This document shows, in pieces, positions 1 through 8,514 of a stretch of DNA of 50,940 bases (its first letter is position 1; each line of letters begins with the position of its first letter). The stretch is taken from positions 64,001 to 114,940 of IMG/VR virus record IMGVR_UViG_3300010938_000006; one strand, given 5' to 3'. Source of the DNA: a virus. The notes under the pieces were generated by a model, which did not search any database, was not told the DNA's origin, and was given only the letters and a program-made list of their open reading frames with translations. A program made the translations under genes and the position numbers.

Positions 1-38
1 ATACCAATCAAGAACTAAGAACTTTAGAATTAGCGTAA
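1..38 (+). CDS. 3' end of an upstream gene (partial)
   Basis: Only the tail of the gene lies in the window. The frame starting at base 3 reads TNQELRTLELA and stops at TAA (36-38), followed at once by a second TAA. A transcription terminator begins 11 bases later, which fits the end of a transcription unit or a boundary between two late genes. Nothing can be said about function. Confidence 0.4.
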   Translation, partial: TNQELRTLELA

Positions 39-49
39 TAAAATAATTA

Positions 50-79
50 GGGAAGGTCGAGGAGCCTTCTCTTTTATTT
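50..79 (+). terminator. Rho-independent terminator
   Basis: GGGAAGG (50-56) pairs with CCTTCTC (65-71), seven pairs with one G-U, around an eight-base loop, and is followed by TTTTATTT (72-79). It lies between the end of the upstream gene and the 80-residue gene that begins at base 92. Partial read-through is possible because the downstream late genes show no promoter of their own here. Confidence 0.7.
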
Positions 80-91
80 ACGAGGGGAATT

Positions 92-334
92 ATGTTTGAA
101 TCAAAATTTAACGAAGAAGATAAGAAAAATTTTATTGATTTTCTAAACATGATTGCAAAACATGCTCAATTTGAGATGAATACTCAAGAAATAATTCAAT
201 ATTTTAAATTACTATCTCATATGCAAACTAAAATGCTTCCTAAAATAGAAGCTAATATTTTAGAAGTTAAGCGTATAGTTCATTCTGAAGATCAAGCAGA
301 AACTGCTCAGTCTACTTCAGAAATTAAAGAGTAA
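92..334 (+). CDS. Small helical protein, unknown function
   Basis: 80 residues, rich in charged and helix-forming residues, with no cysteine cluster and no membrane segment. The start is supported by a strong GAGGGG ribosome site (82-87) at good spacing. It is the first gene after the terminator and five bases before the next gene, so it belongs to the late structural unit. A chaperone or small virion role is possible from the position, but the family is not recognised. Confidence 0.7.
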   Translation: MFESKFNEEDKKNFIDFLNMIAKHAQFEMNTQEIIQYFKLLSHMQTKMLPKIEANILEVKRIVHSEDQAETAQSTSEIKE

Positions 335-339
335 GCCAA

Positions 340-648
340 ATGTTTACCCCTTTAGACGGTCCAGCTACGCAAGGATCATTGTCTGTTACAGCTTCAACTG
401 TACAAGAAGCTAAAACAGGTGCATCTAGATTAACTGAAAGACAAGTAGTTACTATTCAGTCAGACAAAGATCTTTATGTTTATTTTGGAGATAGTACTGC
501 CTCTGCTCCATCAACTACAACAGTTCAAGCAAATGGTTTTCGACAATATAAAGATAGTATACAAAGTTATGAAGCTGGAGATAAACAGCCTATTTATATA
601 TTATCTGTATCAGGTACAGCACAAGTAAAAATTTCAGAAAGAGCTTAG
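340..648 (+). CDS. Small beta-rich virion protein (probable)
   Basis: 102 residues rich in Thr, Ser and Val with alternating beta pattern; the end (YILSVSGTAQVKISERA) resembles short beta-sandwich proteins that phages place beside head or fibre genes. This is a similarity of style and context, not a recognised family. It ends in TAG (646-648) one base before the next ATG (650), so TAG acts as a true stop here. Confidence 0.65.
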   Translation: MFTPLDGPATQGSLSVTASTVQEAKTGASRLTERQVVTIQSDKDLYVYFGDSTASAPSTTTVQANGFRQYKDSIQSYEAGDKQPIYILSVSGTAQVKISERA

Positions 649-649
649 T

Positions 650-1447
650 ATGGGTAGAAGGGATCTTATAACTCCAGTATCAAAACAAGTTCCATTTGAT
701 GCTACCACTGGACGTGGATTCGATGCCTCTACGGAAGTTCAAAGCGCTTTAGAACACTTACGAGATCATACGGTTTATGTTTCTAATTCCACAACTACAA
801 CAGCAAGCGGCAATTTAAATTTAACTAACACAGATAAAAATCTTCAATATTTAACTGGAACAGCCACAGGATATTCTGTAGTATTACCTAATGCTACAAC
901 GCTTACTAAAGGCGCTCATTATCAGATTATTAATACTAGTAGTCAACCAGTAAACACTAAAAATAATGCTGGCGAACTCCTTCAAATTGTAAGTCAAACT
1001 TCTATTGGATACTATTGGCTACAAGATAATAGTACTGCTGCAGGTACATGGGTTTACTGGCAAGTAATTACTAATACTGCCACAGGCATCGTGAGATATA
1101 ATTTAATCAGCGCAACTAATTTTAATACCACATCCACCTCAGATGTCCCTATTACAGGCTTTACCTTGACTCCACAAGCTGGCACATACGCTATCTGGTA
1201 TAATGCCAAATCATTTCTAACCACAACGCCCAAAGCACATTGGTGGACTATTTATAAAGCTGGATCAGCCATCACAGACTCTGAAAGACAGCAAGATACT
1301 GCGCACTCTAACCAGGAGATGGTAGATACCACCATGACAATTACTCAGGTAAATGGATCACAAGCATTAGATGTCAGAGTCCGCACCGAAAACGGTACAT
1401 TGACTATCAGACAAAGAAGTCTTTTATTAATTCGCTTAGGAACGTAA
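650..1447 (+). CDS. Virion surface or fibre-like protein with jelly-roll-like C-terminus
   Basis: 265 residues. An N-terminal segment of about 35 residues is followed by a Thr/Asn-rich beta region (about 45-150, with the phrase SVVLPNATTL typical of phage appendage proteins). The C-terminal part (about 165-265) has GFTLTPQAGTYAIWYNAK, which looks like the core of a C1q/TNF-type jelly roll. Such proteins are usually head decorations or short fibres. It is packed between two other putative virion genes. The function is inferred from composition and context only. Confidence 0.6.
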   Translation: MGRRDLITPVSKQVPFDATTGRGFDASTEVQSALEHLRDHTVYVSNSTTTTASGNLNLTNTDKNLQYLTGTATGYSVVLPNATTLTKGAHYQIINTSSQPVNTKNNAGELLQIVSQTSIGYYWLQDNSTAAGTWVYWQVITNTATGIVRYNLISATNFNTTSTSDVPITGFTLTPQAGTYAIWYNAKSFLTTTPKAHWWTIYKAGSAITDSERQQDTAHSNQEMVDTTMTITQVNGSQALDVRVRTENGTLTIRQRSLLLIRLGT

Positions 1448-1448
1448 G

Positions 1449-2240
1449 ATGACAACATACAATTACACAATTAATCCATTTAATATTGATAGATTGACTA
1501 AAGAAATTAAAGATAGTGCAATTGCCGTAGTTTTAGATAATATTACTTCCTTAGGTAATAATGTAGATATAATTTTTCGAGCAGAATTAAGTAATACAGA
1601 TCAAACTTTATTAAATGAAATCATTGAAAATCACTCGGGCGAAGCATTATCAGAAGAAACTTTAGTCACCGAAGTAAAAATTGTTGAAGATCTTGTCCCT
1701 AAAGATACTGATGGATCACCGCTTAATCGAGTAAAAATTACTAAGTCGGGATGGCACTACCAATTACATTCTATTGAATTTTCTACGTCAAAAAGAGCAA
1801 TAGATCATTCTAAACACGTCAACGGATCAGACATTGGCTTTTGTGTAATGAAGTGTTATGATGAGAATGATGTAGAAATAACCGAAGATAACAATTTAAC
1901 TGCTGCTGTAAAAACGGTTATAACTTGGGAAGCTACCCATGATATTGATTTAATAGGAGCAATGTTTTTTCAAGCTACTATTCCTTCCGTAGATATTAGA
2001 ATGTGGACTATTGGAATACCAGACGTTGCTGCAGAATATGGCGGATCTAAGCCATTTGTTACTGGCGGACTTAATCTTAAATTTTTAAATGCAAATAAAG
2101 CTTTATCAATTGACGGTAGAGCCCCAAAAACACTAACTTATAATACTACATATCATACAAATAAATTTGCTATGATTTTTAAACATCCAGCAGGTACTAT
2201 TCATCCTATGATGGTAGTATTTGAGTTGTTTAAGGCGTAA
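1449..2240 (+). CDS. Putative virion protein, unknown
   Basis: 263 residues, beta-rich in the C-terminal two thirds, with no motif I can name. The N-terminal 100 residues are acidic and probably helical. It starts one base after the preceding gene and its stop lies one base before the next ATG, so it is co-translated with the late cluster. A head-associated or appendage role is likely from position only. Confidence 0.6.
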   Translation: MTTYNYTINPFNIDRLTKEIKDSAIAVVLDNITSLGNNVDIIFRAELSNTDQTLLNEIIENHSGEALSEETLVTEVKIVEDLVPKDTDGSPLNRVKITKSGWHYQLHSIEFSTSKRAIDHSKHVNGSDIGFCVMKCYDENDVEITEDNNLTAAVKTVITWEATHDIDLIGAMFFQATIPSVDIRMWTIGIPDVAAEYGGSKPFVTGGLNLKFLNANKALSIDGRAPKTLTYNTTYHTNKFAMIFKHPAGTIHPMMVVFELFKA

Positions 2241-2241
2241 T

Positions 2242-2739
2242 ATGGCTAAAATAATTGTTGGTTTTTCTTTACCTAATAAATGGAAACCGTATTCTTGGTT
2301 GATTCAAACTTTACTTGGCACAAAATATAGCCACGTATATATTAAAATATATTCAGAAAAATTTCAAAGAAACCTAATTTACCAAGCAAGTAAAACTATG
2401 GTAAATTTTATGGGAACTGAAATTTTTCTTAAAGACAATATAATTTATGAAGAGTTTGAAATAGAAATATCAGAGGAAAAACGAACACAATTATTACAAT
2501 TTGCTATAGATAATGCTGGAAAACCTTACGGTTTTAAAGCAGCTATTGGTATGGGTTTAGTCAAAATTTTATCATTTATTGGAATAAAAGTTAAAAATCC
2601 TTTTAGAGACGGCACATATTCTTATGTATGCTCTGAAATTGTAGCATATATTTTAGAGCAATTTAATGATGCAAATTTTGGTACAGAAATAGACGAAATT
2701 ACTCCTCCTGTTGTTTATAATTATTTGAAATCTAGGTAA
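2242..2739 (+). CDS. Permuted NlpC/P60 (YiiX-like) papain-fold protein
   Basis: 165 residues. The pattern TKYSHVYIK with His31, then YVCSEIVAYIL with Cys130, and a proline-containing tail is typical of the circularly permuted NlpC/P60 (YiiX/LRAT-like) cysteine-hydrolase fold. Members cut peptides, amides or acyl bonds; in phages they are linked to cell-wall or lipid processing. I chose the ATG at 2242, preceded by AAGGCG; a TTG seven codons earlier would overlap the previous gene. The next two genes include a holin-like protein, so a lysis or envelope role is plausible. The substrate is unknown. Confidence 0.65.
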   Translation: MAKIIVGFSLPNKWKPYSWLIQTLLGTKYSHVYIKIYSEKFQRNLIYQASKTMVNFMGTEIFLKDNIIYEEFEIEISEEKRTQLLQFAIDNAGKPYGFKAAIGMGLVKILSFIGIKVKNPFRDGTYSYVCSEIVAYILEQFNDANFGTEIDEITPPVVYNYLKSR

Positions 2740-2765
2740 ATAGTATTCATCTTTAAGGAAACAAA

Positions 2766-2957
2766 ATGAGCAAGATTAAAGACAAATTAGATATAGCACT
2801 AAAATTAGCTGAAAGTATTGCTTGTGATACTAAAGATATGAAGACTTGCAAAATTGATACTGAGGTTGGAAAAGGAATTTCTAATGGAAAAGTTACCAAT
2901 AAACGAAAGATTAGCCTCACTAGAAGCAAAGGTAGAGATACTTTTAGACCTTCTTAA
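2766..2957 (+). CDS. Small protein overlapping the holin-like gene
   Basis: 63 residues with a good AAGGA ribosome site before the ATG. The first 40 residues (MSKIKDKLDIALKLAESIAC) look like a genuine helical protein, but the last 25 overlap the next gene in another frame for 74 bases and are basic and low in information. It may be a real small gene with a long overlap, or a gene whose original end was lost. No family recognised. Confidence 0.5.
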   Translation: MSKIKDKLDIALKLAESIACDTKDMKTCKIDTEVGKGISNGKVTNKRKISLTRSKGRDTFRPS

Positions 2958-3144
2958 AGAAATTAAAGATGATTTAAAAGATAATCCAACTAAAGAAGAT
3001 TTAAATAAACTAGAAGATAGAATTAAAGTTTTAGAACAAGAAGACAAAAAACATACTTGGAAGATCGCAGCGGCTAGTGGAACCTTATCGGTTATAGTCA
3101 CTGCAATAACGGCTATAGTAGTAAAGCTTCTAACGCAAGGATAA
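2884..3144 (+). CDS. XhlA-like holin candidate
   Basis: 86 residues. An N-terminal coiled coil (INERLASLEAKVEILLDLLK and following acidic helix) leads to one C-terminal membrane segment (about 62-83, SGTLSVIVTAITAIVVKLL). This layout, including the phrase SLEAKVEILLDLLKEIK, matches the XhlA/haemolysin-associated membrane proteins that act as holins. I chose the ATG at 2884, with AAGGA before it; a TTG 30 bases upstream is less likely. The neighbouring NlpC/P60-like gene supports a lysis role, though the M15 endolysin lies 33 kb away. Confidence 0.6.
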   Translation: MEKLPINERLASLEAKVEILLDLLKEIKDDLKDNPTKEDLNKLEDRIKVLEQEDKKHTWKIAAASGTLSVIVTAITAIVVKLLTQG

Positions 3145-3146
3145 CA

Positions 3147-3902
3147 ATGGCTGGAGTAATTTCGCCAGTAGCAGGCACAAGAATTGAACCGACAGATAGT
3201 TATAGTTTCGTTCGTGGCACCACTGCTACGTTCAAGATCACTCTAACTAACGGTGGAATGCCTACAACTGTAGACAGTATGACTTCTCCTATAGCTAAAA
3301 TTATTGAACCTAAACACCTTTCTACTTCTGGAATATATCCTAATGTTATTGCTACTATTATTGGAACATTAGTTCCTGGTCAGCAATATGAATATCAATT
3401 TCAATGGAATATACCAGCTAATTTAGTGGGTTCTGATGAATATATTGTCAGTTATGAAGGAGTAATAGGAGCCGTTACTTATAATTTTGGTGATGAATTC
3501 TTTGCTATTAACGTTCAACCTTCTACTATAGGTTTAAAACTGCCGGCATATGCTACAGTAGATGATGTTAGAAAAAAGAAGTTTAATATAGATGATTACT
3601 TACCCCAGGCTATAAGAGCAGATTTAACCGCTAGAAATAATCTAATCGAAGATCATTTGCGGGATGCTTCTAAACGTTTAAGAGAAGAATTAAACCTCAG
3701 CAAGGCTAGAGGTAATAGCGAGAACTATAGATTATTTGCTATTTATTATACGGTTTATACTTTAATGTTAGCTTCTAGAGGCGAAGACGGTTCTTCTGTT
3801 AGCGAATCTAACTTAGCATTTTGGCGTACAGAATGGGAACGAATCTTAGCCCAAGAAAAGAGAGAAGGAGTACTTCAGGGTATTCCAATGGGTAGGGGAT
3901 AA
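3147..3902 (+). CDS. Head-tail connector or neck protein candidate
   Basis: 251 residues in two parts. Residues 1-130 form an Ig-like beta domain (PGQQYEYQFQWNIPANL). From about 135 a helical domain begins (YATVDDVRKKKFNIDDYLP, then LRDASKRLREELNL), like the all-helical gp6-type head-tail connectors. Its position before the sheath fits a neck role. The stop overlaps the next ATG by one base (TAATG at 3900-3904). Identification is by architecture only. Confidence 0.5.
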   Translation: MAGVISPVAGTRIEPTDSYSFVRGTTATFKITLTNGGMPTTVDSMTSPIAKIIEPKHLSTSGIYPNVIATIIGTLVPGQQYEYQFQWNIPANLVGSDEYIVSYEGVIGAVTYNFGDEFFAINVQPSTIGLKLPAYATVDDVRKKKFNIDDYLPQAIRADLTARNNLIEDHLRDASKRLREELNLSKARGNSENYRLFAIYYTVYTLMLASRGEDGSSVSESNLAFWRTEWERILAQEKREGVLQGIPMGRG

Positions 3903-4960
3903 TGTTTAAAGTAGAGCTTACAGCTAATTTTGATAAATTAGATCTTATTACTAAAGAAAAACTAAAAGAAGACGTAAGAAAAGAATTAATTTGTGATGGA
4001 TTAAATGACACTTTACAAAATTCTTTAAAGTTTCTTAAAGCTGAAGTAGAACAAGCTCTAAATAGTGAAGTCCGATTTAAAACAGTTATAGAAAACTCTG
4101 AAGATATTCAAGATTCTTTAGCTGTAAATATCCCTAAGACTCATAAAGATGTCATAAAAGAATTATTTGGAGTAGACTTAGACAAAGTTAATCCAAACGT
4201 AGATTTTACTAGATACGGTCAATCTAACATAGTTCTTTTGAATAGTAATAGAGCTATTTTAAAAATGGACGAATCTATTTTTAGTGACTCTTCACAAAGT
4301 TACGAAAAAGCAGTTAAATTCTTTCAAGAAGCAATTTTTATTGATTTGAGTGGTCAAACACCTAGGTATTTTTATGCTGACCCTAAACTTAATATACAAC
4401 AATGGGTAAAAGCATTTTGTTCTAGAGATGTCGGAGTAACTCCTAGAACGCAGAAAAGATTTACTAGTTTTCAAGCTAAAGGCGAATCTGAGTGGCGACT
4501 TAAACAAGAAGGCGTTAAGCAGATTAATAAGAACTCAGTAGATATTTCTGGAGTAATTGACCTTATTTTAAAGGGAGATTACGAAACAGCATCGAACGCT
4601 TTAAAATCTAAGCCTTACAGTAGATTGAATTATTACGTAGACCAAAAAATTCAACAATTTAAAAAAGGCCAAACAGTCACTACGGATTTTGCTATCTATA
4701 ACAGCATACTAGCTTTTGTTAGGGGTATGCACTTTGAAAAGATAGTGACAGATAAAATGGTGACATACAGATTAGTTTCTAACTATACCGAAGCTGATGG
4801 AACTAACGGGGCTTATAAACATTTCTTTGACGAATTAGACTCAAAGCTATCTATATGGTTTTTAATCAATGAAAAAGAATGGTTTTTCGACCTAATAGAT
4901 AAAGCAGAGAAGATAATTCGGAGATATCAAAGGGCTAAGAATGAGTCGCCAAATATTTAG
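3902..4960 (+). CDS. Putative neck/tail completion protein
   Basis: 352 residues, mixed helix and strand, Lys-rich, without a motif I recognise. The beginning (MFKVELTANFDKLD) resembles minor tail or HK97 gp10-like proteins, which start with a short beta strand and then helices. It overlaps the preceding gene by one base and the following one by 20 bases, so it is part of a translationally coupled neck cluster. It ends in TAG. Confidence 0.5.
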   Translation: MFKVELTANFDKLDLITKEKLKEDVRKELICDGLNDTLQNSLKFLKAEVEQALNSEVRFKTVIENSEDIQDSLAVNIPKTHKDVIKELFGVDLDKVNPNVDFTRYGQSNIVLLNSNRAILKMDESIFSDSSQSYEKAVKFFQEAIFIDLSGQTPRYFYADPKLNIQQWVKAFCSRDVGVTPRTQKRFTSFQAKGESEWRLKQEGVKQINKNSVDISGVIDLILKGDYETASNALKSKPYSRLNYYVDQKIQQFKKGQTVTTDFAIYNSILAFVRGMHFEKIVTDKMVTYRLVSNYTEADGTNGAYKHFFDELDSKLSIWFLINEKEWFFDLIDKAEKIIRRYQRAKNESPNI

Positions 4961-6398
4961 AGATATAGAAGAAGCTTTAGCCCGCCAAGTAAGGCGTATA
5001 ACTTTTCATCAAGATAGAACGGTCAGTAGGACTGTTCTTCAAGATACATTCGACCCCTTTACGGGGGAATTAGTACAAATGCCAGTAGAGCCAAGTTTCT
5101 ACGATAGCTCTGCTGATGCAAATAACATACAGTATCCACACTTTTTCATTCGTTTACTAAAAACTAGAGAAGATAGATTTTCTGGCAGGGAAGTTTCATC
5201 TTATGGACAAGAGTTTTGTAAACAACCGGACGAAACAAGTCCAAAAGCTTACGAAATAGTTTTTGGAGAATCTGATGGAGTGATTAATCTAGTAGGAAAC
5301 CAGTTCCAAACAGGATCATTTCAAATCAGTAAAGTTCAACCCGGCTATTTACTAAGAACCTTAAATGGGAATAATAAAGGTACTTATAAAATAAGCTCTG
5401 TAACGATTAGCAACGTAGGACAACATATAATAACCGTGTCAAATGATCTGGTTAGTGATTTACCAGCAACATTGTTTGATGTGGCAACAAGGACACTTGT
5501 GTTCACATCTCCTGTTGATCTTAATACGGTCAAAATTGGAGATAATTTCGTAGATTTTGCGGCTGTTTCTTTCCCAATAACCGCAATAAATATAAGCAAT
5601 GCTTCCATAGTATTAGGCGGAGTAGATACCCCAGACCTAAGCGAAGATAGTAAAATAAGTAGAAGTCCCAACGCCTTTCCAGTAACAGATGTTACTCCAG
5701 TAAGGTTTGTTGTATTAGATCCTTCTAAACCTATTTTAGTAGCTTCAAATTATGGAACAATCCAAGCTTATAGTTCTTTTTCAGGAGTTAATGCTCAGGT
5801 TCCTATAGATTCTTACTATCTAATTAGGATAGATTCTAAAGAACGTGATACGCACATAGATGTGTTAAATAGGGTTTGGGAAGAATTCAATCCCCCAAGA
5901 ACTGGACTACCAGTCATTGTCAGAAGTGCTGAATCTGCAGAAACCCTCTTATCTGTAGACGTAACGTCGGGTGGCAGCTCAACGATTAATGTTTCCAGCA
6001 ATGCTGATTTTAACTTAAATGACCCTATCTACATATTTGATGATGTTTCACCTACTAAGAGTGATTCAGATGTGTATGAACGGCCTTTTTCAACAAAGGT
6101 TATAGGTAAAGTCTCAACTAACCAATTAGTGTTAGCGGACACTGTACCAGATACCTATAAAGTATCTAATAAAACCCGAATAGTAAGTAATGCTGAATTT
6201 AAATTACTAATGTTTAACTTCGTAGATCATAATACAAGAGACGTAGAAGGGGCTCAGTACTGGATACATGAGTTTACTTTCTGGGTACAAATGTGGGTTG
6301 ATAGAAACGAAGCACCAGAAATTACTTCAGTAATTCAAGACATCTCTACTCCTATTGAAGACATAGACAGAAATATCGTTCTTGTTGAAGATCCATAA
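4941..6398 (+). CDS. Structural protein upstream of the sheath (neck/tail terminator region)
   Basis: 485 residues, beta-rich after the first 100. About residues 183-228 (RTLVFTSPVDLNTVKIGDNF) carry a divergent copy of the beta-domain that recurs in the sheath and baseplate proteins. The N-terminus (RQIFRDIEEALARQVRRITF) is helical and the C-terminal 60 residues (YWIHEFTFWVQMWVDRNEAP) are conserved-looking. It lies just before the sheath, where neck and tail-terminator proteins are usually encoded, but it is longer than those. Function inferred. Confidence 0.5.
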   Translation: MSRQIFRDIEEALARQVRRITFHQDRTVSRTVLQDTFDPFTGELVQMPVEPSFYDSSADANNIQYPHFFIRLLKTREDRFSGREVSSYGQEFCKQPDETSPKAYEIVFGESDGVINLVGNQFQTGSFQISKVQPGYLLRTLNGNNKGTYKISSVTISNVGQHIITVSNDLVSDLPATLFDVATRTLVFTSPVDLNTVKIGDNFVDFAAVSFPITAINISNASIVLGGVDTPDLSEDSKISRSPNAFPVTDVTPVRFVVLDPSKPILVASNYGTIQAYSSFSGVNAQVPIDSYYLIRIDSKERDTHIDVLNRVWEEFNPPRTGLPVIVRSAESAETLLSVDVTSGGSSTINVSSNADFNLNDPIYIFDDVSPTKSDSDVYERPFSTKVIGKVSTNQLVLADTVPDTYKVSNKTRIVSNAEFKLLMFNFVDHNTRDVEGAQYWIHEFTFWVQMWVDRNEAPEITSVIQDISTPIEDIDRNIVLVEDP

Positions 6399-6417
6399 AA
6401 ATTGGAGAGGAAAATAA

Positions 6418-7857
6418 ATGTCATTATTAAACACTAATATTGGTCCTGAAAGAGTTCAGGTATTTGATGTGCCTATTGGTACTGTTCAAATTCCTGGAGT
6501 TCCTACTTCAGTGACCGCTTTTCTAATCGGGACGACTCAAGTTGGCGCACCTGTCAATACCCCGACAAAAGTGACTGATCTAGCCGCTTTTGAAGAGCTT
6601 TTTGGAGGACCAGATGAGGTTCTTTATGAAGCTTACTATGCAGTTCAAGGCTTTTTTGATAATGCCGGAACTGGCAACACTGCTATTATAGTTAATTGTG
6701 GTTCAGCGCCTACCGCTGCGGATTTCGTTGGAAATGCTTCTGCTGGTACAGGTCTTCGTGCTCTTGATGCCGAAGATATTCTCGGACTAGTTTGCGTTCC
6801 TGGTCTACCGCTAAATATGGCTTATATCGTTCACGCCGCTCTTATTGATTATACTGAAACTGTTCGTGCTGAATTTGGTGCGACTCTTTCAACGTCATAC
6901 TCACTACTAGCAATGCCAGAAGTTATCACTAAAGCAAATACTGATGTACAAGTTATGTCTTTAACTGTTGCGTCTGTTGCTTCTTTAGTTGTGACTTTAA
7001 GCGGAACTCCCAACCTTTCCACCATCACCGCTGGAATGATTGTTAAAAAAGCTGGAGTTTTCGTTGGCACTATTACTGCTGTAAACGATGGAGCGGATCA
7101 ATTAACTTTAACGTCAGTTGGCACTATTGCTGCGTCTGATACTCTTACTGTTCATGTACCTTCTGCTATTACGTATAAGGATTCTGTTGTTAATAATCCT
7201 TCTCGTGTTGCGGCTTGGTATTTTAACCCTGTTCTCGTACTAGATCGTAGCTCTTCTGCTGCTCCTGGTGCGGTTATTGCGGTTGATCCTATTGGTCATG
7301 TTGCGGGCATTATGGCTCGTATGGATGCCAATATCAGTATTGGTGGACCTTCGCATGCTCCTGCCGGTATTAAATTTGCTGGTATTGCGGGAATCACTGG
7401 TCTTTCACTCACTATTTCAGAACGAGTGGATGCCGGTCCTCTTCGCTCAGCGTTTATTAACCGAATCACTTCCTTCCCTGGTGCTGGAAATATTATATTT
7501 GGTGGATATAGTGCTGGTGGTTCAGCGGTTACGGCTGATGAACAACTTATTCAGGTTATGCGAACTCTACAATATATTAAAGGTTCACTTGAGCGTGGTC
7601 TACGAGGTTTCCTCTGGGAAAACTTCTCACCGGCTACCCAAGAACAAATTCATCGGGCTATTGAATCATTCCTAAGGAATAACATTCATCTATTCCCGGC
7701 TGGATTACCTGAATCACAGCAATTTAAAGTGGCAGATGTAACCCCCACTCAGGATGATCTAGATGTTGGCCTATTAAAGGTTCGTGTTTTAGTGAAACCT
7801 AATAAAGCTGTTCGATTCATTGAAGTGGCCTTAGAATTCCCATTACCTACGGCTTAA
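6418..7857 (+). CDS. Tail sheath protein
   Basis: 479 residues. The N-terminal VPIGTVQIPGVPTSVTAFLI and the C-terminal domain (about 375-479, with LRGFLWENFSPATQEQIHRA, then a strand ending VEVALEF-like) are those of contractile-tail sheath proteins. Residues about 178-250 are an inserted beta-domain (VTLSGTPNLSTITAGMIV) that also occurs in baseplate and fibre-region proteins and probably decorates the outside of the sheath. A GGAGAGGA ribosome site precedes the ATG. Arg is mostly CGN while neighbours use AGA, which fits very high expression. The tube gene follows 20 bases later. Confidence 0.95.
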   Translation: MSLLNTNIGPERVQVFDVPIGTVQIPGVPTSVTAFLIGTTQVGAPVNTPTKVTDLAAFEELFGGPDEVLYEAYYAVQGFFDNAGTGNTAIIVNCGSAPTAADFVGNASAGTGLRALDAEDILGLVCVPGLPLNMAYIVHAALIDYTETVRAEFGATLSTSYSLLAMPEVITKANTDVQVMSLTVASVASLVVTLSGTPNLSTITAGMIVKKAGVFVGTITAVNDGADQLTLTSVGTIAASDTLTVHVPSAITYKDSVVNNPSRVAAWYFNPVLVLDRSSSAAPGAVIAVDPIGHVAGIMARMDANISIGGPSHAPAGIKFAGIAGITGLSLTISERVDAGPLRSAFINRITSFPGAGNIIFGGYSAGGSAVTADEQLIQVMRTLQYIKGSLERGLRGFLWENFSPATQEQIHRAIESFLRNNIHLFPAGLPESQQFKVADVTPTQDDLDVGLLKVRVLVKPNKAVRFIEVALEFPLPTA

Positions 7858-7877
7858 TCGGTTAAAGGAGTATAAAT

Positions 7878-8450
7878 ATGGCAAGAAGTTGTGCAGTTGA
7901 CCCTATTGAAAAATTTCGCTTTTCAGTATCTTGGTCTTCTGATGCTGGTTCCGAAGGTACTGCCTTAGTTCGATTAGGCTTTCATGACATTCAGTCACCG
8001 AAGCGTACTACGAATAAAGGTACTTACCGTGAAGGAATTGATCCTGATATTAACCAGCTATTTGCTGGTCTTAGTAGCATGGAAGATGTCACGCTAAGTC
8101 GTGGTGTCGTCATTCAAGATCCGAACAATGAGTTCTATAAATGGGCGAGTGCTATTCATAATCCTGGTAAAGGACATGATAGCCGCTTTGCTCTACATGC
8201 TCGTCCTGTGAACTCAGGTGCGAATCAGTACAGAAAAGATATTACTATTAAAGCGCTTGATCGTGAAGGCAATGTTGCTCGCCAGTGGACGCTATATAAT
8301 GCATTTCCTGTGAATTTCGTTGCGGCTTCAGATTTTAACGCTGCGGAAGACGGAGAAAAGTCTTTAGAAAGCCTAACGTTAGGCTACGAAGATTTCCGAG
8401 AAGAAATTCCCGGTTCAAGTGCTCCTGTTCCCGTAAGTTCATCTTTATAA
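7878..8450 (+). CDS. Tail tube protein 1 (major)
   Basis: 190 residues of the T4 gp19-like tube family: DPIEKFRFSVSW start, IKALDREGNVARQWTLYNAF core and LESLTLGYEDF end. It directly follows the sheath, has the AAAGGAG ribosome site, and shares the sheath's CGN-rich codon use, so it is the likely major tube subunit. It is followed at once by a strong terminator, which would keep sheath and tube transcripts more abundant than the downstream genes. Two paralogues follow. Confidence 0.92.
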   Translation: MARSCAVDPIEKFRFSVSWSSDAGSEGTALVRLGFHDIQSPKRTTNKGTYREGIDPDINQLFAGLSSMEDVTLSRGVVIQDPNNEFYKWASAIHNPGKGHDSRFALHARPVNSGANQYRKDITIKALDREGNVARQWTLYNAFPVNFVAASDFNAAEDGEKSLESLTLGYEDFREEIPGSSAPVPVSSSL

Positions 8451-8458
8451 TATAATAC

Positions 8459-8503
8459 GAGGGGAAAGGATTGGTTTTTCCCGGTTCTTTCCCCTCTTTT
8501 TTT
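8459..8503 (+). terminator. Strong rho-independent terminator after sheath-tube
   Basis: GAGGGGAAAG (8459-8468) pairs perfectly with CTTTCCCCTC (8487-8496), a ten-base stem with an 18-base loop, followed by seven T (8497-8503). It lies between tube gene 1 and tube gene 2. It probably sets a high sheath/tube level relative to the rest of the tail operon; the T run ends 12 bases before the next ATG. Confidence 0.88.
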
Positions 8504-8514
8504 ATTTGTGGATT

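Noticed and set aside
2221-2241. Upstream TTG start for the NlpC/P60-like gene
   Set aside because: It would overlap the previous gene and add a basic stretch outside the fold; the ATG at 2242 has the better context.
7268-7675. 135-codon + strand ORF inside the sheath gene
   Set aside because: Leu-rich shadow of the sheath reading frame caused by its codon bias; no independent start signal.
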